The translations under genes and the position numbers were made by a program. From assembly GCA_033558025.1 (NCBI GenBank), contig JAUCEF010000012.1, positions 1,550,001 through 1,614,000 on the forward strand: a stretch of 64,000 nt of DNA, given 5' to 3'. This document shows positions 54,501 through 64,000 of the stretch, one piece after another; positions within the stretch are counted from its first letter, which is position 1; every line of letters starts with the position of its first letter. Origin of the DNA: Phytophthora sp. 'mugwort' (Eukaryota; Oomycota; Peronosporomycetes; Peronosporales; Peronosporaceae). Under the pieces are notes generated by a model. It was not told the origin of the DNA, did no database searches, and saw only the letters and a list, made by a program, of their open reading frames with translations.

Positions 54501-55146
54501 TGACTTCATTGTGAAAGTCATTTTGATTTTAGGACAAAGTTGCGCTATGCCCGAAGGAGTTCTAAAATTTCCCGTTGTTGACGGGGTGTCAAAGGTAGCA
54601 TTTACTTTAATAAACCACGTAAATAAATAACGATGAAAATTACTTTCCGTCGCATGTTACGCAGATCGCTTAAAAACAACCACATGTACTTCGAAGTACA
54701 GGTATAGATTTCGAGGAAAGCAGCTATGTATTTTTTAAATACTGATTATTGTGTAAGTTGCCTATAATATTTTAGAATAATGAGACCACAAAAAATACCG
54801 GAAGAGCTGTGTTTTGTACAAGTATGCACGGTTATCAAGGAGAGGGTGTCGTTACCGTCAGAGATCTCCTAATTCATATTATAAAAACAGTGCAGAAGTG
54901 ACCATTTTCATCTTGAAGACTGCGAGTCCCGCCTCTAACAAGGAAAACATCACGAACGATTTTCTGAAGTGCTGACTGGTGGCAAGAAGGCACACGAGGC
55001 CGCCCGCGAATCAACAGAATCCTACAGTAGATTCTCGTAACTTAGTGGCACTTCCTATAGCTCCATGTAGCTCCTCGAAAGCTTTTCAATACATACAGCT
55101 TCTTACAACGTTACCTCGGCGGATGGACAATTAGTTCGCTGGAATT
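54501..55146. other. Spacer between duplicated transporter ends
   Basis: AT-rich, no gene. It would correspond to the body of the lost transporter copy and its 3' flank, now unrecognisable. Confidence 0.4.
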
Positions 55147-57837
55147 TCATCCCGAATGGTTGTCGCCGCCCAGCACCGGCGTAGAAATGTACGTGAACGT
55201 GTCGAACATGTCGAGGTCGATGGTGTAGCGTCCCGTTTCACTCGAACGATCGTCAGACGCTCGCAGAACTGACGCCGTGTCCGTAGACATAGACACACTG
55301 TGCTCCTGTTTGCTGGTCTTGCTGCTGCTGCTGAGATCTCGTGCTGAGCTCGAAAACGAGCTCGAAAGAGATCGACGCAACTCTAAAAGTACAGGCTCCA
55401 GCAGCTCCAGCATCGACTGACGACACTGGCTGTCATCGGGATGGTCCACGCTCAAGCGATGCTGTCGGTACTCGTGCTCCAAGCCCATCGTATCGAGCTG
55501 ATCCAGGTCATCAATGGGGAAGGTATCGCATCGGTCTTCAATGTTTACACTATTTCTGCCGCGAGTTCGCTTCACATCACTGTAACTGCAGGTTCGCAGC
55601 TTCCAATCGGACGAGAAATGCTTGTCCTCGGATCTGTGCCCAATGGCATGTGCTGCAAGCTTCATTTTGTGCCCTAAATGACGAACAGAATGAGTCTGCC
55701 AGAATCCAGATGACAAAGAGCCCTCATAACCACCAGGTGAAGTCGGGGAAGAAAGGGCTGGAGCAGCCATTGAGCCCCTTCCAAAGGGAGACTCCGGGAC
55801 CTCTTCATCTGAAAACTCGACTGGTTTCTTCTGGGTATCTTTGCTTTCTCGGCCGGTGCTCAGGCCACGAAATCGCGTCACAGGTTGCTCGATTCGACCA
55901 CTTAAGAGCACACCACCCGTGCGAGAGTGTAGCTCCTTGTTGTCTTGAAACCACGATGCATCGATATCTCGTCCGCATGTTTCCGGGCCCATAAACAGAA
56001 TGAGAGGAAGTAGCACAATCGCTCCCCCACCACACAGAGCCAACATGAACCGTTCATCATGCCACGTCCACGCTTCATCACCCATTACTCGTCGAAGAAC
56101 GAGATAAACGCCAGCAAACATACCGAGATGACCCCAAGCTGCAGCACATGAGATACCCAGCGCTCGAGTAACGAGTGGGAACTGCTCTCCAGTGAAGGGA
56201 ATCATGGCACCAATTGTGCCTCCTGTAGCCAGTACTATCCCTCCTAGCGCCAGCGAGAGCCCAATCCATTCACCATCTTGTTCCAAGAGCCATGCCGACA
56301 CTAACATGACAGCGCCACCACAAAACACAAACAACGCCAGCGTCACACGTCGACCTCCCGTCTCAATGATCGCAGCAGCAAGAAGAAGACCAGGGAACGT
56401 CATTCCGGACCAGAAAAGTTGATCGCCCACTCCAAATCCCGTCCCAATCGCGTTTACTTTGATAAACGTTCCAGCCATCATCAAACTCGTCACGATAGCA
56501 GCACTAAAGCACGTACACTCTGCAAACCAGAAAAACCAAATGAGTACTGTCCGTCTAGCCATTGAGTGAGAAAAGAGCGCAACAACGCGACGGGCGAGTG
56601 CTCTTATAAACGATACGTTGGCGTTGGAGACCAGCGGGTAGGATGGCATACTCCGAGCTTCTGAGTTAAGAGTGCACACCTCCACTTGATGTTGCTGTTG
56701 ACTCTGTACTCTCCTGGCAGACGCACGTTGACTTTGACTACGTTTCTTCTCAGCTCCAGGTCCTGCGTACGTATAACTGACACTTCTAGCCGTGGAATGC
56801 ATTTCCCTCTCCAGCTCCTTGTCCTGTCCACATTGTAGATCCATTTCCAACTCAGAATCTGAGTCTGAACTGCTTTCCAAATACTCTTCATAACTAATTT
56901 GTGGTCGTTGTGATGGCGGTTCAAACAAACTCGTGGGTACGGTCACTCTTGCTTGTCGCGTGATCCCATGCGCCATCTCAATCTTCTCTAGGATATACAA
57001 AGCTTCTTCCGAACGTCCGACGCTGGCCAAGTACTTGGGTGACTCCTCCAGTGCCAAGTAAAGTACTGCAAGAAAGAGCGACGCTATAGCACTCAAGACT
57101 CCGTACGTCGCTCTCCAGCCGAGTCCTCCTTCGCTTATGGCAGCACTGGCCAATTGTCCGTACCCCACGCCGCCAAACACCCCCAATCCAGCAATTGACA
57201 CGCTCAACACCGTCATTCTCCCTCGTGTCCTCGTCGGCGTGTACTCGAGCGCCAGCGTCGCAAGCAGCGCCAACTGTCCTCCAATTCCAATACTCGCTAG
57301 CAGTCTTAGCGTCACAAAAGACGCGTAGTTCCAAGCCCCTGCGGTCAATGCGTTCACCACGAGCCAGAAGCTTAAAGCACTCAACAGGACGGGTCTCCGT
57401 CCAAAGTGGTCAGCACAGATTCCAAACGCCAGACAACCTACAGATCCACCGAGGAAATAAACTCCCAAGAGTAATATTACTTGTGCTGTACTGGTGAGCA
57501 CGATGTCTTCTTGGGCGGCCGGAAGCGCGTACAGGAAGGTGAAGATGCCCATCATAGCTAGCAACCAGCCCGTGCCCAGTAGCAGCACTAGACGCACGTA
57601 GAAACCCGTGAGCCCCACGTACCGCAGCCAGGAGCCGAGCAGCGTCGACCGTCGTCGACTGGTACTCGTGGTCTGCACTGTGGGCAACAGTCGCGGCTGG
57701 AACGAGACGCGGTGGTCAGAGGAGACGAAGGGCGAGGCCTGCACCGAGCTGAGCAGGTAGTGCGAGTGATCGTCGTATGTAAGCGCGTCCAGCCGCTGCC
57801 GCACGTGCACGAGGAGGTCCTCTGCGGCCTCGGCCAT
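55147..57837 (-). CDS. Major facilitator superfamily transporter with long loop and tail
   Basis: 896 residues in one exon from the ATG at 57837 (MAEAAEDLLVHVRQRL); upstream codons open only from a GTG. Twelve membrane segments in two groups. The first group carries the MFS motif (GCLAFGICADHFGRRPVLL) and RTRGRMTVLSVSIAG, of the sugar/organic-ion branch. A central cytosolic loop of about 150 residues is Ser/Glu/Arg-rich. The second group includes LWEQDG-type loops and GAMIPFTGEQFPLVTRALG. A C-terminal tail of about 240 residues is hydrophilic and Ser-rich, much longer than usual. Substrate unknown. A decayed duplicate of its 3' end lies at 54238-54500. Confidence 0.87.
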   Translation of the reverse strand: MAEAAEDLLVHVRQRLDALTYDDHSHYLLSSVQASPFVSSDHRVSFQPRLLPTVQTTSTSRRRSTLLGSWLRYVGLTGFYVRLVLLLGTGWLLAMMGIFTFLYALPAAQEDIVLTSTAQVILLLGVYFLGGSVGCLAFGICADHFGRRPVLLSALSFWLVVNALTAGAWNYASFVTLRLLASIGIGGQLALLATLALEYTPTRTRGRMTVLSVSIAGLGVFGGVGYGQLASAAISEGGLGWRATYGVLSAIASLFLAVLYLALEESPKYLASVGRSEEALYILEKIEMAHGITRQARVTVPTSLFEPPSQRPQISYEEYLESSSDSDSELEMDLQCGQDKELEREMHSTARSVSYTYAGPGAEKKRSQSQRASARRVQSQQQHQVEVCTLNSEARSMPSYPLVSNANVSFIRALARRVVALFSHSMARRTVLIWFFWFAECTCFSAAIVTSLMMAGTFIKVNAIGTGFGVGDQLFWSGMTFPGLLLAAAIIETGGRRVTLALFVFCGGAVMLVSAWLLEQDGEWIGLSLALGGIVLATGGTIGAMIPFTGEQFPLVTRALGISCAAAWGHLGMFAGVYLVLRRVMGDEAWTWHDERFMLALCGGGAIVLLPLILFMGPETCGRDIDASWFQDNKELHSRTGGVLLSGRIEQPVTRFRGLSTGRESKDTQKKPVEFSDEEVPESPFGRGSMAAPALSSPTSPGGYEGSLSSGFWQTHSVRHLGHKMKLAAHAIGHRSEDKHFSSDWKLRTCSYSDVKRTRGRNSVNIEDRCDTFPIDDLDQLDTMGLEHEYRQHRLSVDHPDDSQCRQSMLELLEPVLLELRRSLSSSFSSSARDLSSSSKTSKQEHSVSMSTDTASVLRASDDRSSETGRYTIDLDMFDTFTYISTPVLGGDNHSG

Positions 57838-58623
57838 GGCGTGCGTCGATAATAGTGAAGAGCTCACTGCTGTGCCCTTTGTGACAGCGCGGGCAAAGGC
57901 AATGGAGCAGACATTTTTGGGTCAAGGCCCATTTTTTGTTGGGAGCTCATCGAAATGGGCATCACCGAAAAAGGAGATGGGCCATGATGTCATGATGTGA
58001 GTTGTAATATTCTGGGAGAAACAATGTTGACATGTTGAAGAAAAATGTATTTATATAGCCTGCAAGAATCGATGGAATTATGAGAATAGATGTACACTGC
58101 TCAGAGGTATACGCTCTCAAGATAAGTTGGCTGTGGATACCTACATGCGGCCTGGCATGTCATGCCAGGTGGAACCTAGAGTTTAGGTGCATTCGTGATA
58201 GGGAGTGGATCGGGAGTCAGATTCTGGACCAGAATTTAGGTGCATTTGTGACTCACGAATCGTGACAGGGTGGGACCAGCATCATGTGCAAGTTGCGCAT
58301 AGTCCAGTGACCACCCACATGCCCTTCGCAGGAGTGCCCTTGAAGCCCGACGTATCAAGCCAGAAGAACGATCCAGCCGACGTAAAGATCGCAGCATTAT
58401 TGGTAGCATGCAGCCGCTTCATTTTAATCCATGATATCTTAAGGGTTTCGAACGGTATCAGATTTGGTTTGCAAGTGTGTTGTGCCGCTAGCAGGGAGAG
58501 GTAGCGGCTTGGCTGGATAAGTTCAATTGTCTGACAATGATAACATATCACCCTCTCTTCAACACGACACAATAACTTGTTATTTGCTGCGTCTTGTTAG
58601 TAACACAAAACATTTCCACGCGC
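57838..58623. other. Spacer with a 96-codon minus frame
   Basis: Contains a direct repeat of tttaggtgcatt(c/t)gtga at about 58183 and 58234, and a minus frame at 58282-58572 with residues such as FKGTPAKGMWVVTGLC that I cannot assign. It may be a decayed repeat. Confidence 0.35.
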
Positions 58624-60436
58624 TCAGAGCTGGCCACTGAAGTTGGCCGCGTCACCCGGATGAATGGCTGTGCTCCACTTGCAAGTGATTTTACGTCGTG
58701 TGGAGAAGAACTCGACGCAGCCATCGCCCGTGATGTCCATGTCGCCGTATTTGCTCTTCGTCCCAAACATGCCACCGAAGCTGAACGGCTCGCGCGGTAC
58801 GGGGATGCCGATATTAATCCCGATCATGCCGGCGCGGAAACGCGACTGGAAATACTCGGCGTAGGCGCCATTCGACGTATAGATGGCCGCTGCATTGCCG
58901 TAGTCGTTGCCATTCTCAATCTGTAGCGCCTCATCAAACGAGCTCACACGATACACCGAAAGCACGGGGCCAAAGATCTCATCCTTCATCGCGGCGTCAT
59001 TCGGGTTCGTGTGCAGTAGCACAGTCGGTCCAACCCAAAAGCCCTTCGACTCGTTCGACCACGATCGACCGTCCACCAAGATCTTAACACCAGCAGCCTC
59101 GGCTTCGTTGATGTACTTGAGCACGCGTGTCTTCGACGCGTCATCGATGAGAGCGCCAACCTGACCAGCCTCAGTTCCTCGAGTCAGTTCCTTCGACTTC
59201 TCGACGATTTTGTCCAGCAGCACTGAGCAATCTCCTACAAGCAGTAGAACTGACGCCGCCATACAGCGCTGTCCGGCGCAACCTGCATATGATGCCACAA
59301 TATCCTTGGAAGCCACATCAATGTCCGCATCGGGAAGCGCCACCAGGTGATTCTTGGCTCCCCCCAGTGCAAGCACCCGCTTGTCAAGGGCTCTGCACCG
59401 GCGAGCAACGAGCTGCGCCACCCGACTTGAGCCAACGAACGTGACAGCAGCAACACCGGGGTGGTCACACAAGCTGTTCACTGGATCCACCGTCCCGTTG
59501 ATGATCTGGTAAAAGGAAAAGACCCACAATATTAAAACCTAACGGAAACGCAGTTTGAAACCCACAGCATATCCACCCACCTGGAAGACGCCCTTCGGAA
59601 TGCCCGCCTCCAACAACAGCTCTGCCACACGTGCCATTGTAAATGGAACCTGTAATCCGGCGCACAAATGAGTACAAAAGTATCACCTCAAGACCCTTCC
59701 TGCCTCTCACCTTCTCCGACGGCTTCAAAATGACACAGTTCCCCATCGTCAGCGCGATGGGGATTGTCCACATCGGAACCATGATAGGAAAGTTAAATGG
59801 CACAATGCAGGCCACAACTCCCAGCGGATCACGCACTTCCTGGCACGTGATGCCTCTTGACACCTGCAATATGCGGCCCTGCACTAGCTGCGGCAGACTG
59901 CACGCGTACTCGACAGTCTCGTTACCCTTCAGGGCGCTGGCGAGCGCCTCCGTCAGGTTCTTGCCGTTCTCCTTCACCACGATGTCCGCCAGCTCATCTA
60001 TCAGCAGCGAAACACATGTATCCGTCAATTTCCCCCTCCCTTTACCTCTAACAGCGATGAGCGCCCTGTCACCTTGGTGCTGCATCATCAGCGCGTGGAA
60101 CTTGAGCATGATTGCTGCACGGGCCTTGACGGTCGTCTGGCGCCACTCTTCGAAGGCCTCTTGGCCCCTGCTTACGGCCAGCTTCACGTCGTTATCGGTG
60201 GACAGCGCGGACTTGCCGATCACCTGGCCGCTGGATGGGCACAGGACGTTGAGGTATTTGCCCCCCGACGGCGGCACGAACTCACCATCGATCAGGTTGT
60301 GCGCCGTCAGGGGGACGGACACCTTCTGCTTCTTGCTGGGAGACTCGGGCATTGTGGCTGTCAATGGGGCTTCTTCGTGGTCGATCGATTTGTGGAGTGC
60401 CTCCATTTCGAAGATCGCGCGATGAAACTTCAACAT
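58624..60436 (-). CDS. ALDH6A1: Methylmalonate-semialdehyde dehydrogenase (CoA-acylating)
   Basis: Four exons (60436-60046, 59997-59711, 59649-59581, 59505-58624; introns 48, 61 and 75 bp) give 542 residues. It oxidises methylmalonate semialdehyde to propionyl-CoA in valine (and pyrimidine) breakdown, usually in mitochondria. Seen: TAHNLIDGEFVPPSGGKYLN, VACIVPFNFPIMVPMWTIPI, NCVILKPSEK, VTFVGSSRVAQL, LGGAKNHLVALPDADID and the catalytic Cys in AGQRCMAAS. These match the ALDH6 subgroup rather than other aldehyde dehydrogenases. The N-terminus before TAHNLIDGE has alternative starts at 60406 and 60352; the first 30 residues are acidic (HKSIDHEEAP) and not a classic presequence. The 48 bp intron is shorter than its neighbours. 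Confidence 0.92.
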
Positions 60437-60500
60437 TATGTGATGTGGGACACATAATTAATTATATTTGCATCAGTGCTACTGTAGTTCCCGCAAATTA

Positions 60501-60527
60501 CCGTAAAATCCGGATTCAGTAAGACAA
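60501..60527 (+). repeat. Left terminal inverted repeat of the pogo-type element
   Basis: CCGTAAAATCCGGATTCAGT followed by AAGACAA. It pairs with the right repeat over about 27 bases with two small differences. A TA dinucleotide lies immediately outside (60499-60500). Confidence 0.88.
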
Positions 60528-62341
60528 TGGTAAAAAGTTTGATGCTTATTTAAATTTCATAAAAAGACTTACATTTTTTACGAGCGGTAAACATATAAAT
60601 CGCGCAGCACCATTCACTCAGCGCTGGCAGCTCCATGCCATCCATCCTCACTCCCGCTTTGACGATGAAACGTCATACGAAAACAAAAATAAAGCCAAGC
60701 TGAAGGCACTTGAACGCGGGGCGTTGACCGCGATAGCTGCAGCAGCTGCCGTCGGCGTCTATCGCTCGACGTGGTACCGCTGGGAAGGCCAACAAGCAAT
60801 TATCCAAACGGCCGCACCTACCAAGCTCTACACTTCTCGCAGTACATCCATGTACATAAGGAACCCAGGCCTCGAGAAAAAGTAAGTTTTCAAGTTGTTT
60901 TTATCCGATTTTGGCACGTTAATACTAATGTTCGTATTTAGACTTCTGGATTGGATTGGAGAAATGCGGAGAAAAGTCGTTTCTCTGTGTATCCGTGGAG
61001 TGCCTGCTGCTAATGCTAGCTCGATATGACCCGGACCACGTCAAAGCACGTAACAGAGGCGGAAACATCTCGTTTTTGAGGCGTTTTCTCAAGCGTAATC
61101 GCTTCAATTATTTGTTTTAACATTGGTTTTAGCTAAGTTTTGTGATAAAATACAGCTTCTTGCAAACGTATTTTCGCAGTCAATTCAGCATGTCATTGAA
61201 GAAGACGGCATCCTTTCGGCGGAGCGCGGCGATACCAAGCTCGCCGTCGTGTTCAACATGGACCAAAAACGGCCATATACATCGATATGGCCGGCAAGAC
61301 AACCATTGGTTTCACAGGAAATGCAATAGTGGACGTACTGCAAGGTATATTCTTATTTTATTTTTATTTGTGGGGATTTGGCTAACTTTTATTCACTTTT
61401 GGCTTTACAGGTAGTGAAATCAACGGTCTTAGAGCATCGGTGTTTCGTACAGCATCAGCGACGGGCATCAAATTGCCTCCGCTGATCGTGTTTGCTGGTG
61501 TTCCAGGAGGCCCCGTATCGCAGGAGGTTTAAAACCCGTCATTTGGGTCACCTGGAGCTGAGCATACCGTTCAAAAGAAGGCTTTTTGCAGCGAAACGGT
61601 GATGATGGACTAGATTCAACGGGTACGTTTTAATATTTGTATTCGGAACTTAATTTTTACGATCTAACTTTTGTTAATTAAATGGTTTGGAAGCCCAGCG
61701 TGGAAGGATGCCGGCTGCTGATCTTGGATAGCCTTAAAGTCCTCAAAATGGCCTCGGTGAGGGCTTCACTTGCGCAATGCTGGACACAGGTGCAGTTCGT
61801 ACCACCAGGTATCACAGGTTTGTGCCAACCAATGGACGTGGCAGTAATGAAGCCATTTAAGGACGCATTTCGGTACGTTTATGTTGTTTTTACGGTTTCC
61901 TTTACATGTTTTGACTTGTTGCGTTGCGTGTTATTTTATCCTTTAGGAGGATTTATCTCGAGCATCACCTCGACAATCCCTTCCCGGCCTCAACATCGGA
62001 GAAGCGGGGGCTCATCTCGCGGTTCGTTGTCGAGGCGTGGAATGCTGTCAAGCCCGGCACAATCGTGAAGGGGTATGCGCGGGCGGGCGTGATACCAACA
62101 GGCCCCCGTGACCAAGACGGCCGTTTCCGCGTGGCTGCCATCGTGGCGGATGCACCGCTAGTGCAAGACGACTAGACAGATAAAAAGCTCTCAATACATG
62201 GTCACTTGCATCTGAATTTTGCCTTCAGTAGTGTAGGGCATTTCATGCGAGGGAGTGTCACCTTCATTGCAACAGTGCAAGTTGTCTCTCTTTTGCATAC
62301 CACTTTGATGTTCTTACGACTGTTGCAATGAATTCGTCCGT

Positions 62342-62368
62342 TTGTCTTACAGAATCCGATTTTTACGG
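62342..62368 (-). repeat. Right terminal inverted repeat of the pogo-type element
   Basis: Read on the minus strand it is CCGTAAAAATCGGATTCTGT followed by AAGACAA. A TA dinucleotide lies immediately outside (62369-62370). Confidence 0.88.
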
Positions 62369-62370
62369 TA

Positions 62371-62628
62371 GTACTCCCTCCGTTTCCTATTATTATTACT
62401 TGGCGGGTTTACATAAACATGTTTAGCAAAAATTATTTCAGAAAATGCTGCAGTTTTACAGAATGCTCGTAAAAACAAATAAAAAAACGAACAGCGTCAC
62501 CTATTCAAAGATGAAGTGTTCGTATTTAATCTCAATAAACGTTTTGGATTCACCTCAATCCAAAACCTCACAATTGTATTGAGGTTATTTGCTTTTCTGA
62601 AATTGAGGTTTTGCCAGCTAAAACAAGA
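62371..62628. other. Spacer with short inverted repeats
   Basis: It starts gtactccctccgtttccta, a motif I know from ends of small inverted-repeat elements, but no partner end was found. At about 62539-62565 gttttggatt pairs with aatccaaaac, and aacctca/tgaggtt pairs follow. No gene. Confidence 0.35.
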
Positions 62629-62701
62629 GGACACGGCGGGAATCGAACCCGCGTCTTTCCGCACAAAAGGCGGTGCTCTTATCCAATTGAGCTACATGTC
62701 C
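62629..62701 (-). tRNA. tRNA, probable anticodon UUU (Lys)
   Basis: 73 nt on the minus strand. The acceptor stem GGACATG pairs with CGTGTCC, the D arm is GCTC/GAGC with loop AATTGGATAA, and the T arm is GCGGG TTCGATT CCCGC. The anticodon stem CCGC/GCGG has four pairs around the loop CTTTTGT, giving anticodon TTT. The A-box (TAGCTCAATTGG) and B-box (GGTTCGATTCC) are intact. The anticodon stem is one pair short, with a likely A-A mismatch at its base, and the base after the anticodon is G. So it may be a diverged or non-functional copy, and the anticodon call is less sure than the tRNA call. Confidence 0.75.
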
Positions 62702-62733
62702 GAATCCCGCTTTCGATGTGGCAAAAAAGGTGT

Positions 62734-63444
62734 TTAATCTTCTGATAACAGCATGTGAATCGCTGCGACCTGCAACCGCCATACAACCTCCCTCTCCAGT
62801 CTCTCCTGAGCTACTAAGAAGTGGTATGCAAGCCAATAAAGTACATCCTCGTCACACACATAGTTTCTGCCCAACAGACCAGCCCGCCGAAGCTTTGCCT
62901 TACCAATGTGAGTGCGCTTGTAGGAGTTGTCGCCGAGGCACTGAATGATGGACTCCATCACCGTCTGGAACGATACGAACGTGTCGTCCAAAGTTGCGTC
63001 GGACAGTCTGTCGAATGCTGTGTAGCACGCTGCAATCAGCTCGTACGTGTTGCTTGGGCTCTCTTCATACTGGAGCGCCTGGATGGATGCAAAGAAACCG
63101 AGGTCGAGTATGTTACGGTCCGGGCTGTTAGGTGGCTGAACCTCCAGGCGAATGATCTACCCTTCTCGTGCGCATTCCGTGAGGATGGTTGGGTCGTCCG
63201 GTGGTACGTGGCACCGCGCTCCATCCTGCTGTACCACGGGCGGAACGCCGCGCAGAAACGGCGGGCACTTGCTCCTGATTGCAGGTATCACGTTCTTGAT
63301 CAGCAGTCTGGGTTCAAAAATCCACACCGCCTTCGGGTACAGCAGACATAAGGCAACGCCGGCTAAGCGATCGGCAAATGGAGCCGGGAATTTGGCGTAT
63401 GGGCGTGAAAGTGGTGGAGACTGAAGCCAGTAATGGCCGAGCAC
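62734..63444 (-). mobile_element. mariner-like transposase C-terminal part with one nonsense codon
   Basis: One frame of 237 codons interrupted only by TAG at 63157-63159. It reads IKNVIPAIRSKCPPFLRG, PPVVQQDGARCHVPPDDPTI (the second catalytic Asp in QQDGA), then after TAG EVQPPNSPDRNILDLGFFAS (the third catalytic region, NSPDxNxLD), SPSNTYELIAACYTAFDRL and ATLDDTFVSFQTVMESIIQ, ending at 62734. Related oomycete transposases have Trp where TAG now stands. The first catalytic Asp and DNA-binding domains are missing upstream, so it is 5'-truncated. IS630-Tc1-mariner family. Confidence 0.8.
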
Positions 63445-64000
63445 GCCGGCGGCGGATTGTAAGACATCAGGATGAAGCCTTGAGCTTGTGGCCTTACCTT
63501 CGGGCCACAGGCGTCTCTTCCCGGCTGCGGTTCAACATGGCCGCGGGAAAGGAGCCTCGCTGACGGGTTGCCACCTCGCGATCGCTTGGATCTGCAGTCG
63601 TGAAGGTCACCAACGCTCCGGACGTCTCTTCCTTGTCGTGGTTCAACATGTCTGCGAGTAAGGACTCTTCCCCACTGACGGGCTTCTGCCTCGTGGTCGC
63701 TTGGGCCATTGGCAGCGAAGGGTGCCGACACAGGCAGTCCCCGCAATAAGGTGTGTAGTTGCCTACTCACCTACGAGGACTGTTATTGCTTGCGCCTGGG
63801 TTGCTTGCCATAAGGCAGCAACATGAAGGTCAATCAGGGCGTGCACCCAAGCCTTGACGCCGATGAGACTTGGTTATACTCGTGGAAGCGGATATCATTG
63901 CGGTGCGTCCATAGGCAGCGAAGTACACAACTCACTATGTGGAAGACCGCAAAGAGGCTGTAACCAAAGTCCTATTTTTGGCTCGGGACGTGGGCATGAT
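63445..64000. other. Repeat-like end of the window
   Basis: Minus frames at 63363-63770 and 63494-63709 are Arg/Ser/Glu-rich with a near-repeated phrase (AMLNRSREETPVARR and DMLNHDKEETSGALV) but no recognised domain. It could be decayed gag-type sequence; it runs off the window. Confidence 0.35.

Larger units (their letters stand above)
60501..62368 (+). mobile_element. pogo/Tigger-type DNA transposon, transposase with introns, now broken
   Basis: Bounded by terminal inverted repeats (CCGTAAAATCCGGATTCAGT at 60501 and, inverted, CCGTAAAAATCGGATTCTGT ending at 62368), each flanked by TA, the duplication used by Tc1/mariner/pogo elements. Inside, plus-strand exons read as a DDE transposase: a helix-turn-helix part (TSYENKNKAKLKALERGAL with STWYRWEGQQAI), ISFLRRFLKRNRF, VVFNMDQ (first catalytic Asp), IYIDMAGKTTIGFTGNAI, LPPLIVFAGVPGGP, QVQFVPPGITGLCQPMD, and an end at 62175 (VADAPLVQDD). 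GT-AG introns at 60882-60941, 61345-61410 and 61873-61946 restore the frame. Lesions: a frame change near 60965, 2 extra bases near 61265, TAA at 61530 and TAG at 61611. Confidence 0.85.

Noticed and set aside
60614..60799. Minus frame near the pogo element
   Set aside because: Shadow of the helix-turn-helix exon of the transposase on the plus strand.

Overview
The window looks like nuclear DNA of an oomycete, most probably Phytophthora or a close relative. Genes are compact, with 48-90 bp GT-AG introns, and separated by short spacers. The gap-filling repeats (Ty3/gypsy, PiggyBac, hAT, pogo and mariner relics, and SET and DUF6818 pseudogenes) are of kinds I associate with Phytophthora. A stretch near 34.7-35.1 kb resembles the WY-fold modules of RXLR effectors. 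No bacterial, organellar or viral genome signature is seen.

Layout. 0-5.2 kb holds two broken repeat-family genes (DUF6818-like, SET domain), a minisatellite-like tract and a possible solo LTR. 5.2-15.3 kb is a dense gene block: alpha/beta hydrolase A (+), actin (-), a FIT-family lipid protein (+), a secreted Ser-rich protein (-), an Arb2-AGC kinase fusion (+), a mitochondrial-type uL11 protein (-) and intronless hydrolase B (-). 15.8-36.7 kb is a gene-poor repeat island: a decayed gypsy element, a gag-like relic, hAT remains, a decayed coiled-coil gene, two PiggyBac relics in opposite orientation with a 108 bp palindrome near one of them, a WY-effector-like relic and a tRNA-like repeat. 36.8-60.4 kb is a second gene block: a 1295-residue multipass membrane protein, a ubiquitin-like/eL41 fusion, two related large secreted proteins, a coiled-coil protein, a GAF protein, hydrolase C, an MFS transporter with a decayed partial duplicate beside it, and methylmalonate-semialdehyde dehydrogenase. 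60.5-64 kb holds a pogo-type element with both terminal inverted repeats, a tRNA gene and a mariner-like transposase relic.

How they fit together. The intact genes are mostly housekeeping or membrane/secretory functions rather than one pathway. The clearest themes are local duplication (three hydrolases, two large secreted proteins, a duplicated transporter 3' end) and unusual fusions (ubiquitin-like with ribosomal protein eL41; Arb2 domain with AGC kinase). Those two fusions are the strongest candidates for something not commonly described. All family assignments were made by reading motifs; no database search was run.
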